NCBI GenBank assembly: GCA_023078555.1
Contig: CM041197.1
Coordinates: 434,001 to 498,000 of the forward strand
Length of the DNA stretch: 64,000 nucleotides
From: Ulva prolifera
Taxonomy: Eukaryota; Chlorophyta; Ulvophyceae; Ulvales; Ulvaceae
Reading direction: 5' to 3'
Numbering within the stretch: position 1 is the first letter of the stretch; every line of letters begins with the position of its first letter. A model generated the notes under the pieces. That model was not told where the DNA came from. It did no database searches and worked only from the letters and a program-made list of their open reading frames with translations. The translations under genes were made by a program, and so were the position numbers. Positions 35,658-47,128 of the stretch are shown here, piece by piece.

Positions 35658-38580
35658 TCATGTCATCGTGAACAGGGGCCGGAGCCTTGACAGCGGGACT
35701 TGTCTCGCCCGCGGTCGTCGCACCGCTGTGGGGCCCGTTAATGCAGTGCGCCATGCATTGCGGCACGTAGACACTTCCGACATGCGCTCGCTCTGTGACC
35801 CCACTCCCCACCTCCGACCCTGCCCTTGCGAGCCAGCAGTCGCCACACCCATGCAGCTCTGCACAGTGTGAACTGTCTTACCAGTATGCTCTACACACAG
35901 GCCGATGTCAATAGAATTGAATGGCGCATCGCATGCTGGACATACGGCGCCGCGGACGCCGCAACGCTGCCACATTGCTGAATGCAGCACGACCAAATGC
36001 ACATGCATGCGCAGCACCGCTGAAGCAGCGGCGAGCAGCAGGTGTGCAAGGGTGGCCGTGGGCTGCGGTGTCCGGCACGTAAGCGACGCAGCGATGCCGA
36101 GTGCTGATCTCGAGGGCTCACCACCACCACGTTCATCACACAGTGGCACATGCCTGCACAGCATATGCCACAGCCAGCGATGTGTAAAACTCGGCCCCTG
36201 CTTGACAGCACTGCTACGGTGCACTGTCGCTTCCGAGTCGGCTGCGCGGCCAGTACATGCCGTGTGCATGATTATCCCAGCAGCACGGCTGTGCCTGCCG
36301 TGGCCTCCAGTGGTGCGCTCCCCGACAGCGACAACGCCACAGCCCAGCTTAGCAGCGCCGCCCTTGCCGGCGCCGCGGTTGCTGATGCTGCGCTCACCTC
36401 CACTGCTGCCACTGCCGCTTGGACCGTCGTCACTGTCGCGATCGGCCCCGCCGCTGCTGGCGTTGCCACTACGCGACGCACCTTGGCGGTCACCTTTGCG
36501 GTCACCTTTGCGGTCACGTTTGCGACCATGTCTGCGATTGGGAGTTGGCTCGGATTTGCCATCGTTTTCACGACTGCGAACGCGCTTGGCCCTCCAGTTC
36601 CGGCACAGTGATTTCAGCTCTCCCTGGCTGATGGCCGCGCCCCGGCACATTGCCGTGAGGAGATGCACCTGTACCGCGGCGTCGAGGGAGGCGTAGCGGA
36701 GCTGCTGTGGGGTCAGCGGCCGAGCGCTCCAGTCCGACAGCTACACACACATGCCTGCACTGTCAACAGCCACGAACGGCCTTCAGCAGGATGTAACACA
36801 AAGCCAGGACCAATGTTTTGAGATTCCCCAAAACTCAGTGTCCAATGCATCCTATGACAAAGCAGCACAACGCTGAAGTATTCATCACCCCGTCCGGAAC
36901 TCCAGCCATGCCTTCAGCACAAATGTGTATTTAGGTCGAAACAAGGTTATTGCGGAGTCTAAGTGGGTGTTGCTGTATTGATGTGAAGCAGCCACAGGTC
37001 ACAGGGAGCTGGGAACATGCACACGGCCTCTGCTGTTGACCCGACAAGGCGGCGTCATGCACACGATCATGTCATGCCCACCCCCTTGAGCGCACTGCCG
37101 CCGCCAGATCCCAGAAGACCGTCCATATAATCAAGCACAACAGAGACGCCAGCATTGAACGCATGCGCATGCTGAACGCATGCACACACACATGCACTGT
37201 TCTGTGGTGATGGCATCAACTCGATGCTGTGCCATGCAAGCCCCAGAGGTATACGTACTGTCTGCGTGGCGCACGCACGTGAGGCGCACACCTGCACCGA
37301 CTTGTCCACGGGCCTTCCAAGCGGAACCTCTGCCAGGCCAGAAAGGCCCTTGCTGTTGTTGCTTCCGCGAGCCGCGACACAGGTGCGCTCCGCATACACC
37401 TCCCACAGGCTGTGTAGGTCCAGCGTGCACAGCACGCGTTGGCACGAGGTGGCGGTGGGGTAGCTGCCGGAGAGCTTGTCCAGATCCGAGGCGATCTCAA
37501 GGCCGACGACTGGAACTTCCGGGGACAGGAGCACCGGGGACAGAGCATCATAGAGGTGTGACTGTTTCTGCATATGTACATATGCGTGCAATGCGCGGCC
37601 CCGACATTCTGAAATCAATGACTGCGCCATGGGCGACCCCGGTTCACAAGCAACAGTACATGCGGCGTGAACATTTACGGAAATCAGACGTCAGGTGGCA
37701 GAAGGCGGCTGAGAGCACACCGCGAACTGCAGGAGGTCGATCACAAAGGTCTTGACAGGCCGAAGCATCTGTAGGCCCAGAGCCTCCTGTACTGCCTGCG
37801 TCTTCGCTGAATTTGCTCCTGAGGAAACCGCACCCCCCTGCCCCGTGACAGAGTCGCCTAGAGCACCCTGTACAGGCGCTGACCCAGATTGATGTTCTGT
37901 CGCTGAGGCGTATATCTCTTCGTTGACCACCGAGATCTGGAGCAGCGCGCGCGGCCGGACCCTCGCCTAGTCCCGCGCGTCCCTTCCACCCCCCCGGCTG
38001 CCACTCCACATCAAGCGCAATGCAAGCAGCTTCTGCCAGCTCAGCGCGCAGTTCCGGTAGCTGGTCGACTGAGCGCACAAGCGTCACATGCGTGCTGCAG
38101 TCGAAGAACTGCTCCCGCTTCCTGCACCCCCAAGAGCTGAAACGCCGAAGAACAGCACTGATGCGCAGGTGCGACATGTATGGCAGCGCCCTGCTGCTGG
38201 GAGACTTGTCCGAGTATGCAAGATGGGCACAGGCGAAACTGCGTGCCAAGTGTTGTGCACGCACGGCACATGAAGTCAACTCAGATACGTGCCACGCATG
38301 TGCAGGCACACCCACTGCCGAAACATCGGAGGGGCACAACAGCTTCATGTTCTACCGTCAGCGGACAACACCGGCGCAGCTCTTCCTGTAGAGCCTTGTC
38401 GGTGGCATCAGCCTGAAGGGCATTTTCTGGCATGCCAAACGCCTGCAGGCACTTTTTCGCCCTGGCCACCTCCCCGTTCGCGATCATGGCATGGAGTACC
38501 TGAACCGAAGACCTCACTCCTCCGCTGATATGATTGCCACAAGCGCACGCAGCCGCGATGGCAGCCACCGGAGAATGCAT
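35658..38580 (-). CDS. DEDDy 3'-5' exonuclease domain protein (EXD/Mut-7-like)
   Basis: Probable exons on the - strand are 38580-38372, 38121-37721, 37567-37292 and 36740 to about 35658. Exon 1 gives MHSPVAAIAAACACG then a helical HAMIANGEVARAKKCL segment. Exon 2 has ExoI CIALDVEWQP, followed after a gap by ALLQISVVNEEIY and TFVIDLLQFA. Exon 3 has ExoII VVGLEIASDLDKLSGSYP and GLSGLAEVPLGRPVDKS. Exon 4 has LSDWSARPLTPQQL and ExoIII YASLDAAVQVHLL. That order is the DEDDy signature. The tail is Arg/Lys/Gly/Ser-rich and later contains a CPAC pair. All junctions are GT-AG, but exon 2 changes frame between the WQPGG segment and ALLQ (about 37930-37985), so there is either a one-base lesion/assembly error or an unrecognised intron. 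The family degrades nucleic acid from 3' ends, and Mut-7 relatives act in small-RNA pathways; the substrate here is unknown. Start and 3' end are uncertain. Confidence 0.75.
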
Positions 38581-38750
38581 GCAGTTACAAATTAAACCAG
38601 CACCTCTCGCTTGCCTGGGTTGGTGCATACATTACGTAATATTAGCCCGAGGCTGCAGACCTTCGAGCGATTGCAAAGACATGCCCGGTCACCACGGTGC
38701 TGCAACACTGGCAGTGCCATGCAGCTGAACCTACACATGGTAATCGTCTG

Positions 38751-38801
38751 CTTGCTCCTTTCGCGGTGCTGTCCGACTTGCTGCCTTTGTCCTTGTAACA
38801 C
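38751..38801 (-). mobile_element. MITE end fragment
   Basis: GCGGTGCTGTCCGACTTGC followed by CTTTGTCCTTGTAACAC matches the right end of 34495-34806. The partner end is not seen. Confidence 0.6.
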
Positions 38802-38900
38802 ATGGTAATGTACCCCGTGCCGAAACGAACTCTGGAAACCACTAGCCTGCGGCTATGCATGCCTGATGGTGAAAACCCCGCACACAGGCAGCTGACTTCG

Positions 38901-38927
38901 CACACACGCACGCACGCACGCACACAG
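38901..38927 (+). repeat. CACA/CGCA microsatellite
   Basis: Short tandem CACACACGCACGCACGCACG-type tract. Confidence 0.75.
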
Positions 38928-39169
38928 AGTCTGTCGCGCCTAGCTGTTCATGCGGTGCCACATGCCTTCTCGTCATGGTCCTTGTGGCACATGCCAGCTC
39001 ACATGGGCCCTCCAAGCTCCAGACCGAGACCCACGCGTATGTCTCTATGCATGCATGCTGCATGAGTGTCCACAGGTGCATGGCACATCGGCAGAGTCGT
39101 GAGGCAAGGTCTCTGAGGAACGAAGGGGTCGAAGCAAAAGCTCCACAGCTGCACATGATACAATGCTGC

Positions 39170-40480
39170 TGTGATGTTTTTCCGCCTGCTTTGGACAAAT
39201 ACGGTGGAGCAGAATGGAAGGGCACAAGCCAAAGGACTGCATCAGTGTCTGGTGAAGCGGCTTCTGCACTCACCTTTCCGGGACTCAGCGCTGCGGAGTT
39301 CCAGGTTCGTGCGCTGGCGTGGCCATTGGCCATCCAGCTTAGTCAAACTGTTCCCAGTGCTCACGTCGGTGCCGCTAGTCCTGGTTCAAACGTTGCCAGC
39401 GTTTACACTTTTGTGTATTACATTGTTCCGTGAGTGCGAGGGGCTATTCGCTTCTGCGGAACAACGTGACACCGGTCCCGATCGCAGCACTGGAGACTGA
39501 GGGTCGAGACACCTCTCGACAGAACACAACAAGCATCGTACAGCTGCTTTCAAGCGATGAAGCGGCAGCAGCCTGCTGCGCGACAGGCAGCGACGGCAGC
39601 GCACGGCGCGATGAACATCAGCCCGCTTGATCACGAAAGTGATCGATCACGAAAGTGATTGCAAAGTTGCGTTTATCTGTAACATTTTCCGTATTTCCCC
39701 ATGGCGAATGGCAGGCACACACCAGCTCGCCTGAGCTCAGGCTGGATTCAACTGAATAGGGCTGTGCGCCTGGCTGCTGCGCTGCTCCACATCGCCTTGC
39801 GTCCAAGAGGAGCATTACGTCACGATCAATGAGGGCCATGTGAAAAGTAAGAATGTTCGGTAATCGGCCCGGGAATCCACTCGAGGGGGACTCAACCGAC
39901 CAATGTGGGTGAAGGCCATGGGATGCGCATCACGGGAGGCAAATTCAACGTAGCCATCGATTTAATCATACGTATCACAATCTACAAGCAGCTTGACAGA
40001 GTGAACTCAATTAGCGTCGGGAATGCCATGTCAGCAGTAAGGCATTGCAATTCTTATGCCGGTGAGAGAAACCTGCATCTACTGAAAGATTCAGCATGTG
40101 CACGTGTGCTTCATCATATGTCTTCAAGCTGTTCATTCCAAGACAATGTGCATCGACAGGTGGTCTACCGTCCCCATGGGATCGCACTCCTATGCTGGCA
40201 GGCTCCCTGTAGCCATACATGTCCGGACGCGGCTTCAAATATAAACCACACCAGCTGCACGTTGTTGGGTCCGTGACTACCAGTGCACCTTCAATTCAGC
40301 CCGTGGGAGCCTGCAGATGGTGTAGTCTTTATTATGCCAGTCGGTACTGAGCGGATTCGCCTGCGCGAAGCGACCTTCAGTCTTGTACGATAGCCTACAG
40401 TGCCGCACACCCATCCTTGTTCCGGAGTCTGCATTTCGAGCATTCTTATGACGTTATGGCATACCATCTGAGCTCTCCAG
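39170..40480 (+). repeat. Segmental duplication, copy 1 (B1 upstream)
   Basis: Ordered blocks match 45780-47090. Examples are CCTTTCCGGG near 39280 and 45885, CAATGTGGG(T/C)GAAGGCCA at 39901 and 46494, and TCCCCATGGGATCGCACTCC at 40172 and 46760. Divergence is visible but order and spacing are kept, so the B1 and B2 units were duplicated with at least 1.3 kb of 5' flank. Regulatory sequence is likely included. Confidence 0.8.
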
Positions 40481-40523
40481 TGTATTACCGTTAGGTTGCT
40501 CACGCGTCACGCAAAGCGAGCTC

Positions 40524-43500
40524 ATGTCCTCCCAGGTCTGGAGCGCTCGCTGCGAGGAGCCCGTCCGCGGCCATGCCTGCGGCCACTTGTCAAAGGTAGC
40601 AATATCTGCTATTAAGACCTCAGATTCTAGCAGATGCGTCAAGTGTGGGTGTGGCAGTGCTGGTGCATCCGTCATTGACCGTACGCCAACGTCCGATCTA
40701 AAGTGGAGTCTAGCAACGTGCGCCAAATAACTGAATGCCAAACCTGAAAAAGATAGGAAGGTGAGATTTCAACAGATATGGAACATCAATGCAGTCACAC
40801 GTGCAACGTTCGATGTGCGTGGCGTGAGGGTGTTTCGTGCAGCGGCCGCGACTTCTGATGATGTACCGATCGAATTTTGTATGATGGTGGATGAATAGGA
40901 AGGTGTCGTCGAATTGTTGGTCCTGCCAGGTGGAGCTATCAGCATATCAGCCCCAGTTGGTCTTCCGAGGACGTCATGGCTCGTGGCTGTGCACCAGCGC
41001 GGCAAGCACCCTTTGTGCCAGAATGTCACATAGCAAAGATATATGGTAACCCGGCATACGAATGCAGGGGGCTGGGACGTCACTCGAGGACCTGGTCGCG
41101 GAGATCACAGAGCGCAAGTTCCATGTGACGCTGCCACCGGAAGTGCGCCACGAGAAGCATGTCAAAGGCGCGCCGGCGCACGGCTTCATCGTCTGGAGAT
41201 GCTCAACTTTCGGTGGCGTCGTCCTTGGGTGCAACATCACAATTGTGCCAGATGGCGTCTTCTTGCTGGCTGGCACAGGAGCTCACTTCAGAGGCACTGC
41301 CTTCACTGGTGCGTGCATCCTGGTCTGGTCTGCAGACCATGCACACATGGCAGTAGGCCCTACTCTGCAATACGGCAATGTACTGTCTCAGTGCATACGA
41401 AGCATTCAGCCCTTCCACGGCACAAACGCTTGCCTGCAGTCATGTCTGTGCATCTTTCGACCATGCGACGAGCCATCCCGCATGCATACGTCGACTCTGT
41501 TGCATCGCCAGCCGACTGCCGGCGTGTTGCCATCACATTGTGTTACGAGCCAGCTCACGCCCCTGTGAGGGTGCAGACCATGGTTTGACTGCACGATCTG
41601 GGCCAACATTTCACTGCAGCCACAACCTAGGGAAACCTCGTCACTGCAGTGAACTACGGGGCAATCAGCATCCACTGCATCTGGCCCAAGTCGCGCTGCT
41701 TCAAACCCACCACACATGGCACAGTCCCAGCCCTTGCATTCTACAGTCATGATTCTGAGACCTCTGTGCTTCACCGTCTGCCCTAGTGATGCCTGCCCAC
41801 AGCTGGCACAGCTTCAGTAGCTACATGTAGCCAGTGCCTCCCTCACAAAGAGATGCAGCCTGCGAGCATCACGTCACTGCTCCACAGGAGTGTAAGCGAA
41901 TGTGATGCCACATGCAGCTGCGAGCTCGTCGCCCCTGAGATCGCTCCCACTGCGAACAGCTTGTTGGTTACGTCATTCTGTGCCATTTCTCCATGCAGCG
42001 CTCAGTCAGCTTCTCCACCAGGCGTAGGCCCACCACGCGTGTGCACGCGCAAAAGAAACACCCAAATTTGTCACTGCATGGCATCACCAACCGCCCTCGT
42101 GCAGGTGGCTCCATCATATGTGCCGGAGCGGACTTCTTCGGATCCTTCCAGAAGTGCACCTTCCATGCCTGCGCCCTATACATCGTGCACGGCGCCACCG
42201 CCGCCCTGGCCGACTGCACCTGGTGTGACTGCCCCACAGCCCTCATCGCCCACAACACAGCCACCGCTGTCACCCTGACCGGCTGCGCCTTCACCACTTG
42301 CCGCTTCTGCGTCATCGCCGAAGCTGGGGCCTCCGTCGCGGCGCAGTCCTCCACGCTCCACGGCGTAGCCGCCACCGCCTTCGCCGTGAACGACCCCGGT
42401 AGCCACGTCTCTGCAGATGACTGTACCCTCACAGGCTCCAGCGGCGCAACGATGGAGGGTACATGGCTGCGCATGCATGGCGGCACGGCGCGTCTGCGCC
42501 GCTGCCACATTGCAGACTTCCCGACGAACGCTGCCGCGGGCGCCTCGGCAACTCTGGAGGTAAGTGAGGCGTACATCTGCGGCAGCCATGCGATCATGCT
42601 GGCGGACGGAGCACGGGCGGCGATCACGGACGTCCACTTCCGTGGCCAGGGGCTGCCCGGGGCAGTCGCAGTGAAGCTGGACTGCACGCCACGAGGGGGG
42701 TCCAGTGGAGCAGCGCGGCTGCAGTTGGCACGCTGCGACATGCAGATCTCGTCCGGCACTGCGGTCGGGGTCCACAGGGGTGGATCCGCTGCGCTGCTGC
42801 TGTGCCGGCTGCGATGCGACCGCTGTGTGGCAGTGGAGGGCGCCGGCAGCCGCGCGGTCCTGTCAAGCTGTGACAGTCGCGGCGGGGGCGTTTGCTGCGG
42901 CGTGCGCTCCGCGGGCGCAGCTCTTCGGATCGACAGCGGGCAGACGGCGGCTGCGGGGGCCGCATGCAGCGTGAGCCAAGCGGCCGTATTTGCGGCGGCT
43001 GGCGCGTGTTTCCGGAGCAACGTGCTGCCGCCGCCGGGTGTGCATCAGCTCCGGGCAGCCGTGATGGTGGAGGACGGCGCGTGCGGCCGCTTCCTGCGCT
43101 GCAGGTTTCCCGAGGGCTTCGTGGGCATAGATGCAAGCTGCAGCCGGGTGCGGGTGAAGGACTCACACGCGGAGAACATGGCTGCGGCGATCTCCGGAGC
43201 CCCCCAACACATTGTCGTGATACACCCACGGCTGGTCTCCTCCGTACCGGCAGCGTACGTCTGTGCTGGTGGGCACATGGATGTTGAGGGTGGGTCTGTG
43301 GAGAACTGCATGATCGGCGTGGCCATGCTGGCGACACCGGAGGGTAAGTGGTCTGCGGGCCAAATGCGGGTGCATGGAGTGGTCTTTAAGCAGTACAGCG
43401 GGGCGGCTCAGGCCTTTGAGGGGGTTAGCGCTGACATTGTGGGCTGCCGGTTTGAGGGTCATGCCGACATCAGTGCTGCGTGCCATGCATCTCTCCTGGC

Positions 43501-44674
43501 GCTGCGAATGAATCCGGATGAGGGGTGTCTGGAGGCAGGAAGCACTCTGCATGGTGCGCACGCTGCAGTAGTGCGGGACTGTTCTTTCCGTGGCAACCAG
43601 GTAGACGTGATTGTGAACGATGGCGCGTGCGCGAACATTGAGGACTGCGTAATTGAAGGGGGCATTGCGGGGGGGGGAGAGGGCTGCGTGAAAACCCTCG
43701 CCAAGGCATCCGTAAACAGGTGCCACTTTGCGGACTCGCACACGGCTGTCATCGCACAGGGCCCTGTGGCGTCATGTGCACTGAGGAAGTGCACGGTCGG
43801 GGCGGGTGTGGTGGAAGCCTTCTCCTCGAGCGGCGGTGCGAGCTTGTCGGCCGTTGAGTGCGAGGTCCGCGCCACCCGCACACTCGTTGTGTCGGATGGT
43901 GGGAACCTCGCGGCACAGGACTGCACGTGCAATGCCGAGTCGGTGGCACTGATGGTCGGTCGTGGAGGTGGCGTTCTCAGCGCGAAGCGCGTAAGAGCCC
44001 ATGGCGACATGGCTTCAGCCTATGTGTCTGCACCGGGCAGCGCTGATGTAAAGCTTGTCTCGTGTGATCTGACGAGCGGGGACAGGGGGGTGCAGGTGCA
44101 TGGTGTGCAGAAGCAGGTGTCGCTTCTGCGCTGCACATTGTCTGCAGAGCAGGTAGGAGTGGCTGCGGGTGACGGAGCCGTCGTGAAGGTGCGACAGACG
44201 CAGATATCAGGGTGCACCCAGGGCTTGAGCGTAGGGGAGTCTCCGCGCGAGCTGACGGCGTTGTGCGCCGTCTGTGGGCGGGCCGGGCCGGCGGTGGTGC
44301 AGCATGCATGGGCGGCACTGCTGGCGGGCGGTGCGACGCGGGGCCGGGGCGCCGGGTGCGTGCATGAGGGTGCCGGGACGCGTGTGACGCTCGATGCGGT
44401 GCAGCTGCGGGGTTGCAGTGAAACGGCGGTGGTGGTGGCAAGGCACGCGGTGCTGACGGCGCGGCGAGTTCACGTGGCCGAGTGCGCGAGGGGGTTCTGG
44501 GTAGACAGGGCGGCGGCGGCCGAGCCGAGCAGGTTCAGTCTATGCATGATCGAGATGGCCCCCGGGGGTTTTGCTGCACTCGGGGCCCTGTGGGGCGGGC
44601 CAAATGAGGGCGACTCATGTCAGCAGTTCGAGGGATTGCAGGGAGTGGAGGTGGTGAGGGACGGGGGGTTGTGA
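40524..44674 (+). CDS. B1: beta-helix array protein, subfamily B, in-frame stop in exon 1
   Basis: Exons are 40524-40760, 41068-41308 and 42105-44674. Phases (0 and 1) and exon 2 length (241) equal those of subfamily A. Exon 1 encodes MSSQVWSARC, ACGHLS, CVKCGCG and LKWSLATCAK, then TAA (40728-40730). B2 continues here with NLKN in the same frame, so the stop is a specific change. Past it the joined frame stays open (1015 codons if the stop is ignored). Exon 2 has TSLEDLVAEI and ends GAHFRGTAFTG. Exon 3 starts GGSIICAGADFFGSFQKC, with helix rungs like AVNDPGSHVSADDC, then CAVCGRAG...GCVHEG near the end. It lacks the hydrophobic C-terminus of A. It may be a very young pseudogene, or may be translated from another start. 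Confidence 0.75.
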
Positions 44675-45018
44675 CGATGGGGTGATGTGCACACTTGCGG
44701 GGATTTCCCATTTGCAGTAAATATCGTGCCATTCTTCTACTTTGACTGATGAATGCCGGCGTTGGTGACATGTTCTGCAGAGGCTAGGCGTGGCTGTGAG
44801 GCTGGCGTCCCTTGTGGTACAAGGCTTCTGTGCATGTTGTATTCACAAGATGTGAGTGTTGTGATGCGTGGGTAATGTTGATGTCATGTTAGGCGCCACT
44901 GGTGATGTGAAGCAGCATTGTGCATGTGGACGCACAAGAAGGTTGCTATGTGCGATCATGGTCGATGCGATGCTTGATGGCAATTAGTGTAAGCCGACAG
45001 GCCACCAGGTCACCTGGG

Positions 45019-45364
45019 CATCGAGGTCATCAAAGTTGGAACTGCAGACTGCGCCCTCGGCGCCCTCGCAGAAGGCCTGCAGCGTGCCGTAGATGTAGCC
45101 GTTGACGTCCACGCTCGACTCCGTCGAGCCAGCACGAGAAGGGCGTGCCATGCAGGCTCCCTGTACACTGCAGCCTACTGTGGGGGGGGGGGGGGGGGGG
45201 GGGGGCTTTCGCACGGCCTTTGAGATCCTGAGAAAGAGGACCTGATCACAGTAGCCGCATCCAGGGCCTCGTCCCTCTCCGCAGACAGCACAGGCCTGAG
45301 ACCTGTTGCATGCAGCTGCTCTGTCGTACTCCTCTCGTCGCTTTTGGTGGAACCAAATTGTCAC
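45019..45364 (-). CDS. Possible exons of an unrecognised gene
   Basis: Two exon-like pieces are visible on the - strand. The first (about 45364-45245) encodes RREEYDRAAAC then CAVCGEGRGPGCGYCDQ, a cysteine cluster. The second (about 45163-45019) follows an AG and encodes VDVNGYIYGTLQAFCEG and NFDDLDAQ before a GTGACC donor. The long C tract of the - strand lies between them. Neighbouring exons were not found and no family is recognised, so this could be a gene fragment or chance. Low confidence. Confidence 0.3.
45182..45205 (+). repeat. Poly-G run (24)
   Basis: Uninterrupted G tract between B1 and B2. The true length may differ because such runs are hard to sequence. Confidence 0.85.
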
Positions 45365-45779
45365 AGGTCTGGCAATGCCCTCACATCACTTCTAGGACTG
45401 ATGCCAGGTGGCAATGCCAGGTGTGTGAGACTGGGTTGGTGACCTCGAGAGGTGGATCCAGAGATCGGAGTGGCTGGGGTGCCACCGCAGCTGCGTACCG
45501 AAAAATGGTGGTCCATCCTGCCGATGCGAGGTGTGAGATCAGCGTGGATTGGGATGACCAGACGGCCAACATGTGAGTGGCACACACACTGCTTCATGTT
45601 TCGTGGGCGATGGCCGGTGGCATGGCATGCATTGTCCCACTGCGACCGCGGATGTCTGCTGCTGTTCAGTCGCACTCGCCTGCTCACGCTGCTGCTAGCG
45701 CGACACAGCAAGACTGGAAGGCAGGGTCTTGTGGACGCGTTTGCCACAGGACGAACGGTTGAAGCAAAAACCGCACAGC

Positions 45780-47090
45780 AGCACATCGTACATGCCTGCT
45801 TTGGGTAAATGCGGTACAGTCGGATGGAAGGGATTCAGCCAAAGCACTGCAGCAGTGTGCCATGAACCAGTTTCTGCATTCACCTTTCCGGGTATCAGCG
45901 CTGCAGAGTTTCCAGGATCGTGTGCTGGCGTGGCCATGGGCCAGCCTGCTTTGTGAAACAGTTCCCAGTGCCCACGTCGATCCCACTACTCCTGGGTCAA
46001 AACATACCGTCGGTTGCAGCTATGAGGATGGCATTTCTTCGTGACAGGGAGGGACCATTCGCTTCTGCTGAACAACGCGACAGTGGACCCGTTCGTATCA
46101 CAGGAGACTGAATAAATCGGGACAGCCCCCGACATAACAGAAAATCTTTGTATAACTGCTTCCAGACAATGGAGCGGCGGCAGCGTGCCGCGCAGCAGGT
46201 AGCGACGGCAGCGCATGGCGCAATGAACAGCAGCGCGCCTGACCGATCACGAAGGAAGATTTCAAGGTTGCCGTCTACCTGTTTATTCTTCTGTAAGCCC
46301 GCATCGCGAACGGCAGACACACACCAGCTCGCCGAAGCTTTCAGGGCGACGTGCTGTGCGCCCGGCTGCTACGCTGCTCCACATCGCCTTAAGTCCAGGA
46401 GGAGCACTACTGTCATGATAAATAGAGGCCATGTGATAAGTAAGTAACTTCATTCATTGGCCCAGGGATCCACGCGAGTGGGATTTAACAGGCCAATGTG
46501 GGCGAAGGCCACGGAATGGGCATAACGGGGAGGTTAATGTTGCGCAGCCGTCGATTTGAGCATATGTATTACGTTCTACACGCAGCCTGGCAGAGTAAAT
46601 TCAAGTGGCGCCAGGAATGCCATGAAGCAGTAAAGCATTGTGCGGCAGGTGAGAGATACTTGCATCTTCTGAAGGATTCATCATGTAAACGTGTGCGTCA
46701 TGCTGTGTCTTCACGCTGTACAGTCCAAGACAGTTTACATCGACTGGTGGTCAACCGTCCCCATGGGATCGCACTCCAATGCTGGCAGGCTCCCTGTAGC
46801 CATACACGTCTGGAGGTAGCTTAAAATATAAATCACACCAGCTGCAGGTTGCTGGGTCCGTGACTACCAGTGCACCTTCACTTTAAACCTCAGGATTCTA
46901 ATGGAGTCTCTGCAGATGCCGAAACCTTGTTCTTGACATACGAGGAGATATTGATTCGGATTCGCCTGCGCCAAGAGACCTGTAGACTTATGTGAAAGCC
47001 TACAGTGCCGCAAACTCACGCTTGTTTGCGAGCCTGCATTCCGAGCAATTTTATGACGTTGTGCCATATGATCTGAGCCCTCCAGTGTAT
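45780..47090 (+). repeat. Segmental duplication, copy 2 (B2 upstream)
   Basis: Counterpart of 39170-40480. The matching blocks keep order and spacing, and the homology continues through the genes, so the B1/B2 repeat unit is about 6.6 kb. Confidence 0.8.
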
Positions 47091-47128
47091 CAGTTCTAGT
47101 TTATCCACACCTGACGCAGCGCAAGGCC

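Larger units (their letters stand above)
38581..40523. other. Spacer upstream of B1
   Basis: No gene is supported. From about 39170 to 40480 it is a diverged duplicate of the region before B2. It also contains a transposon end fragment and a CACG microsatellite. Confidence 0.5.
44675..45779. other. B1-B2 spacer, first part
   Basis: It contains a possible - strand exon pair and a poly-G run, described separately; otherwise nothing is recognised. Confidence 0.4.

Noticed and set aside
35905-36696. 263-codon + strand frame opposite the exonuclease tail
   Set aside because: The - strand frame continues directly from the ExoIII motif; the + frame is its complement.
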